From Aphelocoma coerulescens (taxonomy: Eukaryota; Chordata; Aves; Passeriformes; Corvidae), in the NCBI RefSeq assembly GCF_041296385.1, contig NC_091023.1:25049924-25113923 (forward strand): 64,000 bases of DNA, given 5' to 3'. This document shows, piece by piece, positions 12,701-26,689 of this stretch. Every line of letters begins with the position of its first letter. Position 1 is the first letter of the stretch. Both the position numbers and the translations under genes were made by a program. The notes under the pieces are model-generated. The model had not been told where the DNA came from and searched no databases. It worked only from the letters and a program-made list of their open reading frames with translations.

Positions 12701-15700
12701 TGATATCACTATAAATTTAGTTGGGGGAAGCTGGAGCAAAGCTGCTCCCTTCATTGGAGCCAACACTGAATATATCGATACATTTCCATCTTTCTGAAAT
12801 GCCACTTTATTACATTTCTTTAGCAAACTTGTGCTCTCTTGGCCTCATGGGCTGTATTTCACACATTCTCAGTATCCCATTTATTTTTATTTTGCAGTGG
12901 AAAATCTGTGCAATTCCAGACGGGCTTTTTGTGCTTCCGGACCGGTTTGGCATCATCTCAGCCAGATTTATTAATTTTTAATTCCTTTCATGTGAAAGCA
13001 GCCATCCCATTTGATGTTTGCTCTGTGAAAAGTCAGAGATTATCTAATAATAGCTGTGAGTTTGCTAAATAAGGCCCTAACCAGCACATTTTCTTGTAGC
13101 AATAAAGATGTGTTAATTAGTTTTGCTCTCTCTGGTGAAGGGAACTGGGTATAGGTGGAAATCAGCTCTGATCTGATGAGTTTGGGACCCAAGGGGGCCA
13201 AACCTAATCAATGGTCAGATTGGGGTCTGTTTATTTTTACAGTTACTGTCTAGGCTGGATGTTTTAGGGTGAATTTTTGTCTGTTTAAATGTGTCTGTAT
13301 GCAGTGGAATCAGTCTGGGCAATGATATTTATTTAATGATACTAAAGACTCCTGATGGCTCTGATTAAAACTATGACTAAAATCAGGCAGAATGCAACAA
13401 AAGTGAAATAATAAAATTTTTTTGAAGTATCAATTATTTTTTGAAAAGACAATGCAGTTAGGATTATCCTGTCTGTAAATTATGTGTCACTTCCACTGAG
13501 AAAATGGTAATTTGTGCTTTATTCATGTGCATAAATGGAAGTTAAAAAGAATTTCAGGTCCTGAAGAGGAACCGTGGTTGCCAAGTGCTTTTAAGCTGCT
13601 CTTTGCTGTGGTGTGAGATGTTCATTCCCTGCCCACATCCAGAGGTCATCCCACAGGAGGGAATTCCTGGATCTGTGTTGTTGGAAACACTCAGGCTCCC
13701 AGGGCAACTGTGTTTGGGTCGGGCTCCAGATTTGTGGCTCTGTGAAAGTGCTTGGCTGCTGTGCCAAGAGTCACCCAGGGAAAAGAAAAGCTTCACATCC
13801 CACAAATTCACTTGCAAAATCAGAGTAAGTGACACAAATAACATCATTTGAGCTCTTTCCTCCACATATTTAACAGAAATGTGTTGCTCATCCTGTCAGA
13901 CATGGCAAAAAAGGGAGCAGAATTAGTTTCTCTGCCTCATCTGCCCCCCAAAAAATCTCTTCAGGGCAGTGCTGACGCTTGATTTTAAACCAGGGATGAT
14001 GCTAATACATCAAATTTTGGAAAGGAAAGTTTTTTCTCCACAACAGATCGTGCTGTTTTGTCTGTACTGTGAATATTGAGCTCGGTGAGGGTGCTGGACC
14101 CAGCACAAATCACCGCCAGCCCACAAATAAGTGTTTCTATAACTTTGAAAAGAGGGGAAAAAAAGTTGTTTATTACCTTTGTAAAAATAAAGGTGACGGT
14201 CTCTTTTCATTTAGAAACCCTAGAGCCAGACCTGCCTGTGACAAAGCACCACAGGAGCATCATTTTGGCACCCTTTAATTTGTAGGATTTGGTGGAAATA
14301 GCAGCGAATACAATAAAAGTGACTTTTATGCTTCACTCTGGTGAGGACAAATCACAAAAGTGGTGTTTTTGTGTTAAATTTGTGTGTGGCATGAGGCAGT
14401 CGAGCCGTTAGTGAGGGAGAAATAGATAAACAACTTGATAAGAATCCTTGCACATCCCAAAATGGCTTCAGATGGCAAATTCGAGGGTGAAAATTACAAA
14501 TATTTTACAGCTATAAAGACTCAAAGAGATATTTTAAATTAGAATTTCCATTTCCTAAGAGTTCATTCAATCTGATACAAACCCATCATATTGGAGAGGT
14601 TAAGATAACAAATCTCTAATTTCATAATTGATTCCCTGCAAAATCAATTATAGTTCACTATAGTAGAAATAATAGTATGGGTTTATCAGTGTAGGTTTAG
14701 AAATTTTCCTTCCAAAACCTAAAGAAACTTTTATTTTTTTAGCCCCAAATAAACCTTCTGGGATTATATTAACAGGTTCCTTGTCAATAAGGACTATAAT
14801 ATGTTATAGGTGTATAATTTTATAAGGCATTTGGAGAGTAAAGGATGTTTTTAGGGGACCAGTTGATCTCTGTGTCTCAAAGACCTTCAGCTACTCCTAA
14901 GGTTTCAAATCAACTTCCAGGGATCCAATTCCTGCTCAGCAGTCACTCCAAAGTTGATGTTTATGGTGTTCTGTCTTGTGGCGTGTGGGGTTGTCCCCAC
15001 AAGCTCTGTACCTGAAACAGAGGGACACTGAGAGGAAAAACAAACCTGGTTTTATTTCGCTTTTCTTCATCGCTGTGGCCTTGCCGTACCCTGGTTTCAG
15101 CAGTGTGGTTTTCATAGAAAAATCCTGTATTCGTTTTTGATCTGCATCTTGTTATGTAAAATTAGCAATTATCACATCCTTGCCGGCATCTTTCTTCCAA
15201 AAGCCTCACCCTCTGGTCTTTGTGGTTTGATCCTCTGACCTCAGTTGATTCTGATTTCAGACCTCCTGGTGCTTTCCTTCTCTCATCTTTCCCTGGGTTA
15301 TCTCCCTCCTCACTTCCAGACTTCTCTGGCACTTTTGTTTTCCCTTTATCTCCCTCTCCCCACGTTCTGGCAGAGTCCCTGGCAGCTGCCCCTTGGTCCT
15401 TCTCTTTCTTCTCCTCCAGCTCGAGGTGCAATGTGCAGAATTCCCCTTCTGCTCCCTGAGCTGTCAGAGCTCCCGGCCACGTCCTGATCGTCCGTCACTG
15501 TTAAATTCCAATTTCCCCGAGTGACAGTCTCTATATCTGAGGGCTAAATTGTGCAACACCTTGACAAACACTCATTAATTTCCTGCAACTGGGTGTGTTT
15601 TGTCTTTTTTTGTGGTGTTTCCCAGCTGGTTCATGAGGACAGCTGCATCAAAATAAGCAGTGAGGGGCTTTCTCTGGTCATTAATTCCCTCTTCTCCTCT

Positions 15701-16120
15701 GTTTTTCCAGACATGTTGTTAATACTGACTTCTCCCACTCTGGCTGAGCTCCTAAGGCTGCCAGTCTTGGATCTGGGCTCAGATCCAGCTCATGTCTTGG
15801 GTGCTGTACTGGCCTGCCTGTCTTTTCCTGCTGGGAAGGACTCCTGGATTGCCTCGTTCTTATCTCTGTGTGGTTTTTTCTACACAGATTCTGTGGGTTT
15901 GGGAGGAGCTTTTCTGGTTTGATTCAAGTGAATTGTGCTCTGTGATTTTATAGGGTGAGAGTGCAGAGCTCAAAGGATGAGTCTGATATAGAAATAGGTA
16001 CTAACAATAATATAATACGGAGTTTTTGTAATTCTCTGCAAACATATCCCAATAATTTTGGGGGTTTTGTCAGCTTTCCACATTAACTGCTCAATGTTGT
16101 AGCAACATCTGGCTGTGCTT

Positions 16121-16386
16121 GTCACAGAATCCTGGAATGGTTTGGGTTGGAAGGGACCTTAAATCCCATTCAGTGCCACCCCTGCCACGGGCAGGGACAC
16201 CTTCCACTGTCCCAGGCTGCTCCAAGCCCCAGTGTCCAACCTGGCTTTGGACACTGCCAGGGATCCAGGGGCAGCCACAGCTTCTCTGGGCACCCTGTGC
16301 CAGGGCCTGCCCACCCTCACAGGGAGGAATTCCTTCCCGATATCCCATCTAACCCTGCCCTCTGGCAGTGGGAAGCCATTCCCTCT
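16121..16386 (-). mobile_element. CR1 LINE 3' tail, 5'-truncated, minus orientation
   Basis: Read on the minus strand, the segment ends in the avian CR1 tail 'ggtcccttccaaccc' followed by an attctgtg-type end. Its body (ggcagccccactgtg-like middle, ccaggttggacac) is shared with the copies at 19016, 31262 and 57596. The heptamer tgtgctt flanks both sides (16114-16120 and 16387-16393), which may be a target-site duplication, although CR1 often lacks clear ones. It holds no reverse-transcriptase coding part; only the 3' end is present. Confidence 0.88.
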
Positions 16387-17857
16387 TGTGCTTATTGAGT
16401 CCTGATTTATTCCTTTGCTGGAAAAGCTGTTTTTCTTTGCCTGGACAGATTTACTATTTTAGCACTTAGTCCTACACATGTGACACAGAGTTGAGGGTAG
16501 TTAAATTTTTTATATGTATTGCTAAATGAAAAAGTCCCTTATTTTGTTTGTATTTTGCTATTTGTAGAATTTCCTGCACATCTGTGATCTCCTTGCACCC
16601 AGCTTTGTCCGGTTCAGAGCTCCCACAGGGGAGGAGAGGGAGGGATTGTCTTGCAGTGCTGTGACTCTTGGTGGATCCCTTCAGATTCCCTGGATGGAGC
16701 CCTCAGCTGTGAGGAGCGCTCTGCTCCTTTGTTGGAATTCTGGACAAATCCACGGCTGTGCACAGTCCAGAGGCACTTCCCCAGCACTTGTGAGGGGAGG
16801 AAAAGGAAAGAACAATGCGCCGTGTGTACAGAACAACAGAATACTGAAAAAAACCCTCAAATCTGCCTGCCTGGCGTGCTGTCCTCATAGAAGGGAATTG
16901 TTCTTGGAAAGCTTTCCCTCTGCCTCCGTGCTCTGCTGCTGGAATGTCATCCCAGTCATCCCCCTCGGAGGCTTGTGCTGACAAAAGAGCTTTTGATTTG
17001 GATGTGAGCATTCAGCAGTGTGCTGTGGTTGTTACATACCTTCCTTAAAAGCTGCTTTTCACCCAGGTGTTTGAGGGGACAGGAGTGAATTCATCCTGGT
17101 GTCACTTGTTGTTTGCAGAGTGACTCGGCCCAGCGATGTTTTAATTACACCCTGTGGAGTCTAATGAGCTTGAAGGGGAGGTGACTTCCAGTGGCAGAAC
17201 TGACTGAGGAGAAAAATCAATATTTAAAGATTCAGCCAGGGCCAGATATCTGCAGTGAACCCCCCACCACCTGAGCCAGCCCTGCTGCTCCTTCTTCCAT
17301 CAGTCTCCCTCTTGCAGAGCTCCATTGTTATGGAGATCAGCATCTCCACAATAACATCCAGCATCTTCCAGGCCTTTCTGCTGTTGGAGCATTATAATTC
17401 AGGAAGAGTTTAAGAGAAGCCCAATGAATTCGCTAGATTAGGCCCTAATCATTTCAAGACAGATGGGCACAAATTAGCTATCACAGGGCTGAGGGCTGTG
17501 TAAGTATTGAGCTAAATGTTTAATGACACAAAATCCTAAAAACGAGCTCTCCCATAGGGAGGGAAACACGAGGAATAAAAACCTGCCCAGTGCCATTTAA
17601 CTGGAGCATGAGTGGCTTCGAGATGTGGAGAGCAAACACTCCTGGGCTTCTGGGGGAAAATGAAGCTCCAGCACAAGTGCAGGACTTTATCCCCAGCCTG
17701 GGAATGGATCCTTTCGTGGCTTTCCACTTGGATGTGGGTCCTTCTTGCTTAGCAGTAAAATTCTCTGCCTCTGATAGGAGCTCCCTGGGATCCTGTAGGA
17801 ATTGGGAATAAACGATCACAGGACCTTGTTGTTCTCCTCAGCTGTTTCAATCCCAGC

Positions 17858-17939
17858 TTCCCTTTCCTTTCCCTTTCCCTTTCCCTTTCCCTTTCCCTTT
17901 CCCTTTCCCTTTCCCTTTCCCCTTCCCTTTCCTTTCCCT
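17858..17939. repeat. (TTTCCC)n hexanucleotide microsatellite
   Basis: About nine pure TTTCCC units in the centre, bordered by imperfect ttccct and ttcctt units. The tract is pure pyrimidine on + and pure purine on -. The minus strand reads as G3 runs separated by A3. Confidence 0.95.
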
Positions 17940-19015
17940 GTGAGCACCAACGCTTTGTGGATAACTCATGGAGTCACAGCTGGATGCTTCCAGAGGGTAT
18001 CCATGTGGATTAGGGAGGTGGGATCAGGCTCTGTTGTGTCCTGTTGATTGAGGAAAATCCACATTTCCTCCTGCCATCCCCGTTCTTGCTGAATTGTTAT
18101 GTTGGGTTTATATTTGCACATCAGCTCGTTCCCTCTCACGCTCCAAAACTGAAGGAATTAACTGGCTGGGAATAAATACTCCCAGCTAACATAAATATTA
18201 AATAAATACAATGATGAGATTAATCCCATTTTACGTATTATCAAAAGTTTGTTTGTCCTTTTTGTAATGTTACAAATGAATGACATCAACCCTTTTCCCT
18301 CTGTTGCTTTGCTTTTTGGTAAACTCTGCAGGAGAATGTGGAGATAATTTACAAAAAAAAGGGCATGCTGGAAAAATCCTTGTCTTAAAAGCTCTCAGCT
18401 TTGCCGTCCCAGGAGGATAACTTTCAGTTGGTAACAAGTTAAAAAACAAATCATGTCATATAAATGTATAAAACCCTGTATTAAGCAGGCAGTTTGCATG
18501 TGAGGAGCAAATCTTAAATCAGGCTCCAAGAGCTCTGCCTGAAGAGCTGCCGCTCGTCATTACCTGCCCTGCCACTGATTTTGAAGGTTTAGTATTTCAA
18601 CCTCCTGGATCTGTTTAAAGTTTATAAACGTTCCTGGGAGTGCCAGCTCCTCTTAGCAGGAACCTGAAACCACCTCAAGTGGTTCCCTAGCTGCTGTGGG
18701 AAGGCAGGGAAGCTTCCAGGGCCTTCCTTGGGAGCTGCTGGGTAAGCAGGCAGAGCCTGCAGCATCTCTCAGCTTTTGCAGTTCTGTTCTGCTTTTGCCT
18801 TGATTTAAAACAGTTCTATGATCATTACCCAGCAATGTTTGTATTTGGTCAGGACTGTGGTGCATTTAAGATATATTTTTATATATTTTTCAGAATGAAG
18901 AATTAGATTATTTTTAAAAACTCCTCTAATTTAAGATCGTGTTATTTGGGGTGTTTTCCCCCAAATTAGGCACCTACTGGGCGTTACAAGGAAGTGGAGA
19001 GGGAACTCAAGGGCA

Positions 19016-19290
19016 TGGATAGGACAAGAGGGAATGGCTTTAGGCTGAAGGGGGGGAGGTTTAGATTAGAGACTGGGAAGGAATTCCTGGCTGCGAGGGT
19101 GGGCAGGCCCTGGCACAGGGTGCCCAGAGCAGCTGTGGCTGCCCCTGGATCCCTGGCAGTGTCCAAAGCCAGGTTGGACACTGGGGCTGGGAGCAGCCTG
19201 GGACAGTGGAAGGTGTCCCTGCCATGGCAGGGGTGGGATGGGATGAGTTTAAGGTCCCTTCCAACCCAAACCATTCCAGGATTCTGTGAA
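19016..19290 (+). mobile_element. CR1 LINE 3' tail, 5'-truncated, plus orientation
   Basis: Starts near 'gacaagagggaatggcttta', passes through 'gtgggcaggccctggcacag' and ends 'ccattccaggattctgtg'. Over about 200 bases it is almost identical (by eye above 90 percent) to the reverse complement of the copy at 16121-16386, so the two form an inverted pair about 2.6 kb apart. No coding sequence retained. The left edge is approximate. Confidence 0.88.
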
Positions 19291-21159
19291 TTCTTACATG
19301 AACTTCACAGTCCTGGGCCTCGTGCCTCTCCTGGATCCCGGCTCAGTAACTGGATCAGCCTCTGGCCTTTCCCCACTGCACAATCCCTGCGCCACCCTGG
19401 GCAGTGATTTCATTTCCGTGTGTTCCATTTCCCCCTCTGTGAATCCAGGAGGAAAACCCTCCCTGGTGTTGCAGTGCCTGAACACAAACACCCAACCATG
19501 GGCAGCTCTGCAGGTGCCTCAACCCAGCTTCAAACAGGGGCACGTGGATCACACAAATATCTACCTTTAAACAAACAGTTTTTTCAGGGAATAATCCCAA
19601 ATCAGGCTGTTTTTATGGAGCTGGCTGTACAGTTGGTCTCATCAGACCTAAAGAAGCTCATTTCTGTATCAACATGAAGTTTGTTTTCCTGTGGGGATGT
19701 TGGCTTTAGGCTGAGCTGAAACTGTGTTTATTTTTCCACGAGAGCAGTTGGAAATATTCTCCTTGATGCATGTCAGGTGTGGAGTGGCTGCAGGGAGCCC
19801 TGACTCCAAATCTGGCTCCTTGGCTTTGCTTTAGAAAGATGAATTAATGTCATTAACTGCAGCCAAATCCAGTGATGGGTGAGCCCCACAATCCATTTGC
19901 TGTGGCATTTTTTTAATTGGCAGCTGTGTTTATTAATTAATGCAAAGCAGATATATTCCACGGCAGCTTTGGGGAACATAAAGCTCGACTGTGGAACAGA
20001 TCAATTGATGATTAAATATTTGGGGTGTTTGTACAGCCTGCTGGTGGTTATTTTCTGATATTTTCACAAAGTGACTCTATGCCCAATTTAGTTTCCATTA
20101 AACTGGATCGAGGCAGGCACCAATCTGTATCTTTTAGAACCCCAAAATTTCAATATATCCATTCCTGCCTGATTCCCGTATTTAGTTCCTCATGCAGAGC
20201 ATTGCAGGATCCAGAATTCAAAATCCCTTCCTTCATAACTTTTACAATGTTGTCCTCCATGTAGAAATGGAGATTTTGGGAATAAACCACTACTTAATCA
20301 ATGAAAATTCTCTTTTTCAATCTACACTTTCTAAGCACAAAGCAACAATTTGTGATTTAAAGAAGTTTTGTGTCACAGAATTAAAGCTCCTGTGGAAGTT
20401 CTTGTAGGATCCCACTCCATCATTAAGGATTGACACAGAAGTGATACGTGAGGGAATTCTTACCCCAAACTATTGACTCCAATGAAGTCTCACCCCTTAA
20501 AAATCCTTTTGGAACTCGGGGAAGGGCAGAGGGGAGGTGGGAGCAGCTCCTTTTCCCCAGGGTGGGAGCAGGGACTGTCCCTTGTCATCCCCTTTGCAGC
20601 TGCACTTTCTCCCAAATAGTTTAAGAACAATCCTAATGAATTTATGAGTAAAATCACCATGGAACCCGGGGCTTTTCACAACTGAAGACCTGTGCGGGTT
20701 TCATTGCTCTCGTGAGGGAATACAGAGAAAGGGGAAAAACTGTGTGCTGATTTGCATTTCCTGGGGTTTTTGGTGGGAATCAGGGAACAGGGATCCAGGT
20801 GCAAAGGGCCTGGTTGGACAGTGACCATACAGGGTTTTACACTGACCATACACAGGATTTATTTGCAGGTGAAGGCCTAATTTTGGGCACCTGCTTTGCC
20901 CCTGCAGCCCTGAAGCAAAGCCCGTGTCAGTCATGCCTCTGCTGGCATCCTCCCGCTCCATCCTGTCTGTTCTGGGAGCTGGGAATTGCCTGGTTTATGG
21001 CACTGGGCACTTGGGGGGTGGCCCAGCCCAGTTCTCTGCCATTTCAAAAGAGGAAAATAGGCTGGGCTGCAAATCCCTGGAGTGGGGAGACTGGGAGGTG
21101 TCAGGGTAACCTCTGCAAGCTCAGAATTGGGATCCTATAGGATCGGGACCTTGTCTTGC

Positions 21160-21222
21160 ACCACTTTTTTGAGGCTGGATGATCTTGAAGGTCTCCTCCA
21201 AATTTAATGATTCTGTGATTAA
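21160..21222 (+). mobile_element. Short CR1 tail fragment, plus orientation
   Basis: Contains 'ggctggatgatcttgaaggt' and ends 'aatgattctgtgatta', the terminal 60 bases of a CR1. It is more diverged than the copy at 19016. Confidence 0.7.
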
Positions 21223-22669
21223 AGATTATTTAATCAACACATTTTGGGACATACTTTGTTTATTGCTGCTTTACTGTTTGCTCGTGGGTGATCTTCGTGT
21301 ACAATAGTGAGAAGAAAAATCAGATTTATCAGGCAGGTTTGCATGCAAGAGGTGTTTGTAGCAACCTCACCTCTCAGCAGAGCAGAATTGGCTTCCCAGG
21401 GTTTGCAGGGAGGGGGAGTTGGTAATTGCTGCTTTTCTTCCAGAGCGTTTGACCAAAGTGAAAAAATAATGCAGTTTCAGGTTTTTAAGAGGTGCTTTAA
21501 TTTTAAACCTATTGTGTCACTTAAAGGATTTAAACCCACCTCAAATCCAGTTTGGACAGGAGGGGACAAGGCCTGTTACTGCTTCAGATTTTGATTATGG
21601 TTGAGTCCTGAATAGATTCAGATCAGCAAAAATTCAACCAATAGATTTAAGTATTACAAAGCCATTTTTCGAATGCTAAGACAAAAATATCCAGGATGGG
21701 GCGAGGGAAAGGTTTGAATTTTCTTAGGAAGAAGTCGTGTGTCCTGTGAGGAGCAGGGGCAGCCTGAGGAGAATGAATTACTCATGGCACTGGGGGGGAG
21801 CAGCTCTGAGTGTGGCACGCTCTGGTCCAGTGGGCCCACACGGCTGGGCCAGCACAAAGCCATTAATTCCACATTTACCAGCCGCCCTCGTGTCCCACTG
21901 TCTGCTCCCGAAATCCCACCCCATCCCTGCCCGTCCTGGTGGTGTCCTGGTATTGGGACAGGTGGAAAATAAATGCTGGAAGTGGTAGTAGACATCCCTC
22001 AATCTCAGCGTGAAAACCTGCTCCAGTTCATCCTCGGCTCTGTGAAAATACATTTATTTTTGGGGCTAATTACTCCTCTTGCATGAGGTTTTCAGCTGGT
22101 TACTTCAGCCACTAAATAGCTCCTTATTTACTACAGCCCTGAGTAGCTGAATGCCCTGCAAACCCTCCTGTTTCACAGCAAACAACCCTTTCTCTGGACA
22201 CTTGCTATAAAACAAACCCACAGCAAAATGTGTAAGATAAATTCTTGTGATCCTGGATGTGCAGCGAGGAAAGTGGTTCTGAGTTAGTGTTTGATCTGTC
22301 TGTAATCCACAGCTTTGAATTTGTGTGTTTTTATGAGCTGCTCAAAAGTGATATTGAAGTGGGTGATTATGGGATGAGAGAAAAGAGAATGAAGTTACTG
22401 CTCCTCCACCACCACCAGGAATTAATTATCAGAGTGGTTTGAGGAGAGGCAGCTCCTGTTTTCAGGCTGTTTCCCTGAAGAACCCCAAATCCTGCTTGGC
22501 ATCATGGGCTTCCCTCTCTCCTTTGATTTGTCCAGATCTATCCCAATTAGCTGTACACTGCTTTTATTGTGGGGCCTGAAATGGAGAGCAATTTATTTAT
22601 TTATTTCAGGCCACACTCCTAACTTAATGTAAAATTGAAGTGTGATTTTTGGTAGGCAGTTTTAAATTT

Positions 22670-22750
22670 AGGGGGGTTTGTTTTGTTTTGAGTGGTTTTT
22701 GTTTGGTTTTGTTTGGGTTTTCTGGCTGTTTGGGGGGGGTTTTTTTGGTG
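22670..22750. repeat. G/T-rich simple tract
   Basis: The + strand is nearly all G and T, with a G6 run at the left, repeated gttttg units and a G8 run near the right end followed by T7. Low-complexity sequence; no element identified. Confidence 0.75.
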
Positions 22751-23540
22751 GATTTTTTTAATGGCTGTTGAGGAATTTAAGATTTTTTGAAAAGGCTAAA
22801 AAGTTGTTTGACAGGAGCTGCTGTGAATAACTTCCAGAAGCAGCCAAACTTACAGCTCTGAGCCTGTTTCAGTGATGTTCAGGGAGGAAAACATGCAGTT
22901 TTCCTTCCCTTTGCACAGCCAGCCTGATAAATACAGTCACTTTTAATTAGCCGGCCTTAATGAACGGCATCTCAGCTTTTCATTTACAAATTGCCAGGGC
23001 AGAGCATGTGGAGTTGTTGGAATAATTGTGCCTTTCAGCAGAAAAGGAAGAAATGAAGAGAGCATGGCTTTTTGAGCCTGTGCCTATGGAAAGGCTGTGG
23101 GAAGCAGCATCAGTGTTAATAGTCCTTTTTGGTGCATCTGTTACATAAACCTTCACTTTTCTTGAGTTTGTGGCAAGTTAAATAATCTGATTTATTAATG
23201 CTCACCGACTGCTTGAAGGTTCAGCAGTGCTGAAGAGATGGCACTGCTTGTGACTTGGATATTGCTCCCTTAAATAAAATCCTCAGGGAATTTGGGGGGG
23301 GTCTTTTGCCATCCCTCAAGACAAACATTCCCTGGGAACTCCCGGGTTGGATTTTTTGGCTGGTTTAAGTGTGGCATGGAGCGATGTCCCCAAGTCAGGT
23401 GGCTTTGCCTGGAGCCTGTTGGGTGACACAGCCCTGCACGAAAATTTGCACCATTTGTAGAGTGTTCTTTGAGGCAGAAAGTTCTGGTTTAAAAGATACA
23501 ATTTCGTGGTTTTTCTTTTTCCCTGCCTGACTTCACAGGG

Positions 23541-23570
23541 GAGGAAGGAAGGAAGGAAGGAAGGAAGGAG
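23541..23570. repeat. (GGAA)n microsatellite
   Basis: About six to seven GGAA units. GGAA is also the core of ETS-factor sites, but nothing else here argues for a regulatory role. Confidence 0.95.
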
Positions 23571-26500
23571 CCTTTGGGCAATTAGCTGTGATTTAAACCC
23601 TGACTCGTCTGTGAGTTAAGTTTATCAGATGAGAAATTCAGCAGAATTTCAGTTTAAAAAGGCTTTTGTTTCCAAAGGAAGATGAAATCAGTGGTGGTGG
23701 CACTGCCTGGCACATTTTTAAACCATCACTCCAGCTTCACCCTCAGAAATTGCTATGGGCATATGCAAGGAAAACAAGTTCCTAATTAACTTGCTGAAAT
23801 AAACAGGCACCCAGGTTAATTTCTATCCCATTTAAAATCAGTTTTTCAAGGATATTTTGTCTATCTTGACCCAAAACAATTGTTTAGTGTTCATACATCT
23901 GCAAAGGGATAAGTCTATATCTGGAATTTGTATTTTCCTGGCTCGCTTATTGAAATTTCTTGAAATAAAGTGTTCATCCCTGCTGGTTTTTGGGCAGGCT
24001 GGGATACAAACCCTTTTGGGATGTGCTGGTGGCAGCTCCTCAAGCACTACTCAGGTCTCAGCTGCCCTGGGCAGCTCAATGCCCCCATCCCTCCTGGATC
24101 CAGGATTATCCCAGTCTCTGCTGATTTAGGGCGTATAAAGATCTGGTGTAAAGATCTCTGTGAGTTATGAATGGAAAACACCCCCTTGGGATCTCCAGGA
24201 ATATGGATGTGTGAAGTGTTGCATCAATGGAAGAAAATTATCCTGAAAAATGAGCTCTGGCACCAAAACAATCCAGGGAAAATGATCCAGGCCCAGCTTT
24301 TTTGGGCAGAAGTGCCCCCAGCTCTCTCTCTGCCTGAAGTGCAGACTCTGTGGTCACAGCTTTAAAAGGCACTTCAGTTTTCCTAAACTGAGGAATTATT
24401 CATAGCAGAATGTACACGAGAGCTATTTTTAGAATGTGCAGACTCGAGATTGTTCATTTTATATTTACTTGGGGATTTAGACTCTGTTTCATCCTGGGGA
24501 GCATGGAGTGAGCTCTCTGTTAAAATACCCTGTGCTCTCAGAGGGAGGGAGAAAACCCTGGGCCTTGAGGGGTGTTTTGTGCATTATGGAAGGGCAGAGA
24601 TGCTGCCTTGGTCTCCTTAATTAATTTTCTGCTCATTATAGGAAAGAAAACCTTAAATGAAACACCAGCTCCACAGGAGGGATTGCCAGGGCATGTTCAA
24701 GTCAGGTATAGACACATCCACACTGCCTTTGTCCCGTGGTAAAAGCAGAAATGGAACATTTGCAAATAGATATTTAATAGAATTGGGCCTGGGATGTATT
24801 ATTTGTGTTTCCCTTGCATTATCACACAGGATAAATGGCTACTATAAAATCTTTTCTGGGCTATGGGTATCCTTTACTCAGAGCACGGGGTTGCTGGTGG
24901 TGTTGTGTGGGAGGGTGAACACACAGAGATTAAATCCACCTTGCAAAATCACCCCTCCGAGGTGGTTTTTCTTCCCAACGAAGAGGTTTCAGGAAAATTG
25001 CATTTTGCTGCCACAGAGCTGCTCTCCCCACGCGTGGCAGCTTTGCACCAACCTCAAACCCAGTTCTGTCCAAGCCTTTAAATGGCACCGAGGAGAAACC
25101 CAAGCAAAGCCTAGAAAATATTCAGAGGAGAAGATCTGGTGGGGAAAAAAAAAACCACTTTCAAGCACTTATTTAGTCTGAAATAGCTGCAGAGGAGTCA
25201 CTGGAGTGTTCCCTCCGTGCTTTGCCATTAATATTTATCCTGGAGGAGCTGAGAAGGCAGAAAGGGAAATTCTTTGGTGTCGGTCCATTAGGCTGGAGGG
25301 GAGATAGGAGAGCACATGAAGGTGTTCACTGACCCTGCAAGATGTATCTCTTTCAAGAACAGAAATATATTTCTATTTTTGGGGCTCTTGAGGGAAGGGT
25401 TTGTGTTAATGGCTTTCTCTGGGTTAAAGCTGTGACCTGCTCAGCCTAATGACCCTTCCCAGCCAGGCCTTGGGAGGGCAAGGCTGGAAAAAAGGAGCTG
25501 GGAGCTTCTTCCCAGCCCCAAATGCACAACCAGAGCCGTGTCTGAGACCCAGCCCTGCTGCAGGGTGACAAATTCAACCCCGAGTTGAGCTTGTAGAAGA
25601 ATTTGGCTCTTGAGATAGCTCAGAGTTGGTTTCTAGACTGTTCTTCACAGTCAATTTGCAGCTGGAGCTGCTTCTTTGAAGAGCATTTGTGTGGATCTAT
25701 AAAGAGCAAACTTTTCTCCTCTGCACTGACCAGAACTGACTCCTAAAATGAAGCAGAATTTCCTCTTCCCTGGCTTCAACATCCTGACAAAATCATCAAA
25801 TAGTGCCCAGTGAGGACCTTGAAATAAAGAGGGTTCCCTGCTCTATGGTTTTTGGGGTTTTTTTGGGATCACTATTTCCAGTTCTCATTTTCACTGGAAT
25901 TCTGTCCCAGGTCATAAATATAAAACACACCTTGCATTCATAACTGAGTTGGAACTCCTTGGTGAAGCCCAAAATACAGTCATTTATTAAAGGGGCTTTG
26001 AGGGTGTGCACCCAAAAACAGAGTTAGGAATTGCTGTCCCTTATCTTTCATGTTTTGCAGGAAAATCTGCAATCTTGTCAGCTTGGCTGTGATGGATGAG
26101 ATTTATTGCACTAAACAGAATATATTGATATATAAGAATCCTTGCAGTTGTGTTCCTGGAGAGCAGCTGCAAAACCACAGGCAGCAGAGTATTACCAAGA
26201 ATTAAAAATCCCAAAAGTGTTTTAAACTCTCCAGAGTTCACTGAAATTATCATGGACTGTTATTTTGGCCTTTTAATTATTTTAATGTCCTTGTTCATTC
26301 TTTATGAGTGGCTGCAGAGACTGCTGTAGTAGATACATAGATAGATATACATAAATATAAATATATGTATAAAAATTAAAAAGTTGAGGTTTGACCTTCT
26401 GTGGTAAAAATACCAAGGTTTGGACCATGGGCTGCCTGGATATGTGGAATTTGGATGCAATACATGAATTTAATGTTGGCCAAATTCACCTTTCCCTTGA

Positions 26501-26689
26501 ACCATCCCATCCCATCGCATCTGCCCTTCTTACACCCCTTCCTGTGGTGTCCCTGTGAGTGAGGGCAGCTCTCCTTCCCTGTTTTCCCAGAACGGGAGCT
26601 TTTCTTTCTCCTAGTGCTCTCCCTTCCTCTTCCCTCATCCCCTGCCTGCCTCAGCAATTCCCCCTGTCAATGGGAGGGGAACATCCCTT

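Larger units (their letters stand above)
3001..16120. other. Intronic stretch, mostly unique sequence
   Basis: No exon or RNA gene recognised. It contains simple tracts (T/A palindrome at 4071-4098, T15 at 4618-4632), a 27-bp near-perfect palindrome at 6688-6714, a homopurine-rich patch at 10685-10740 and a G6-T-G6 element at 11955-11967. No CR1 tail was recognised until 16121. Confidence 0.55.
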
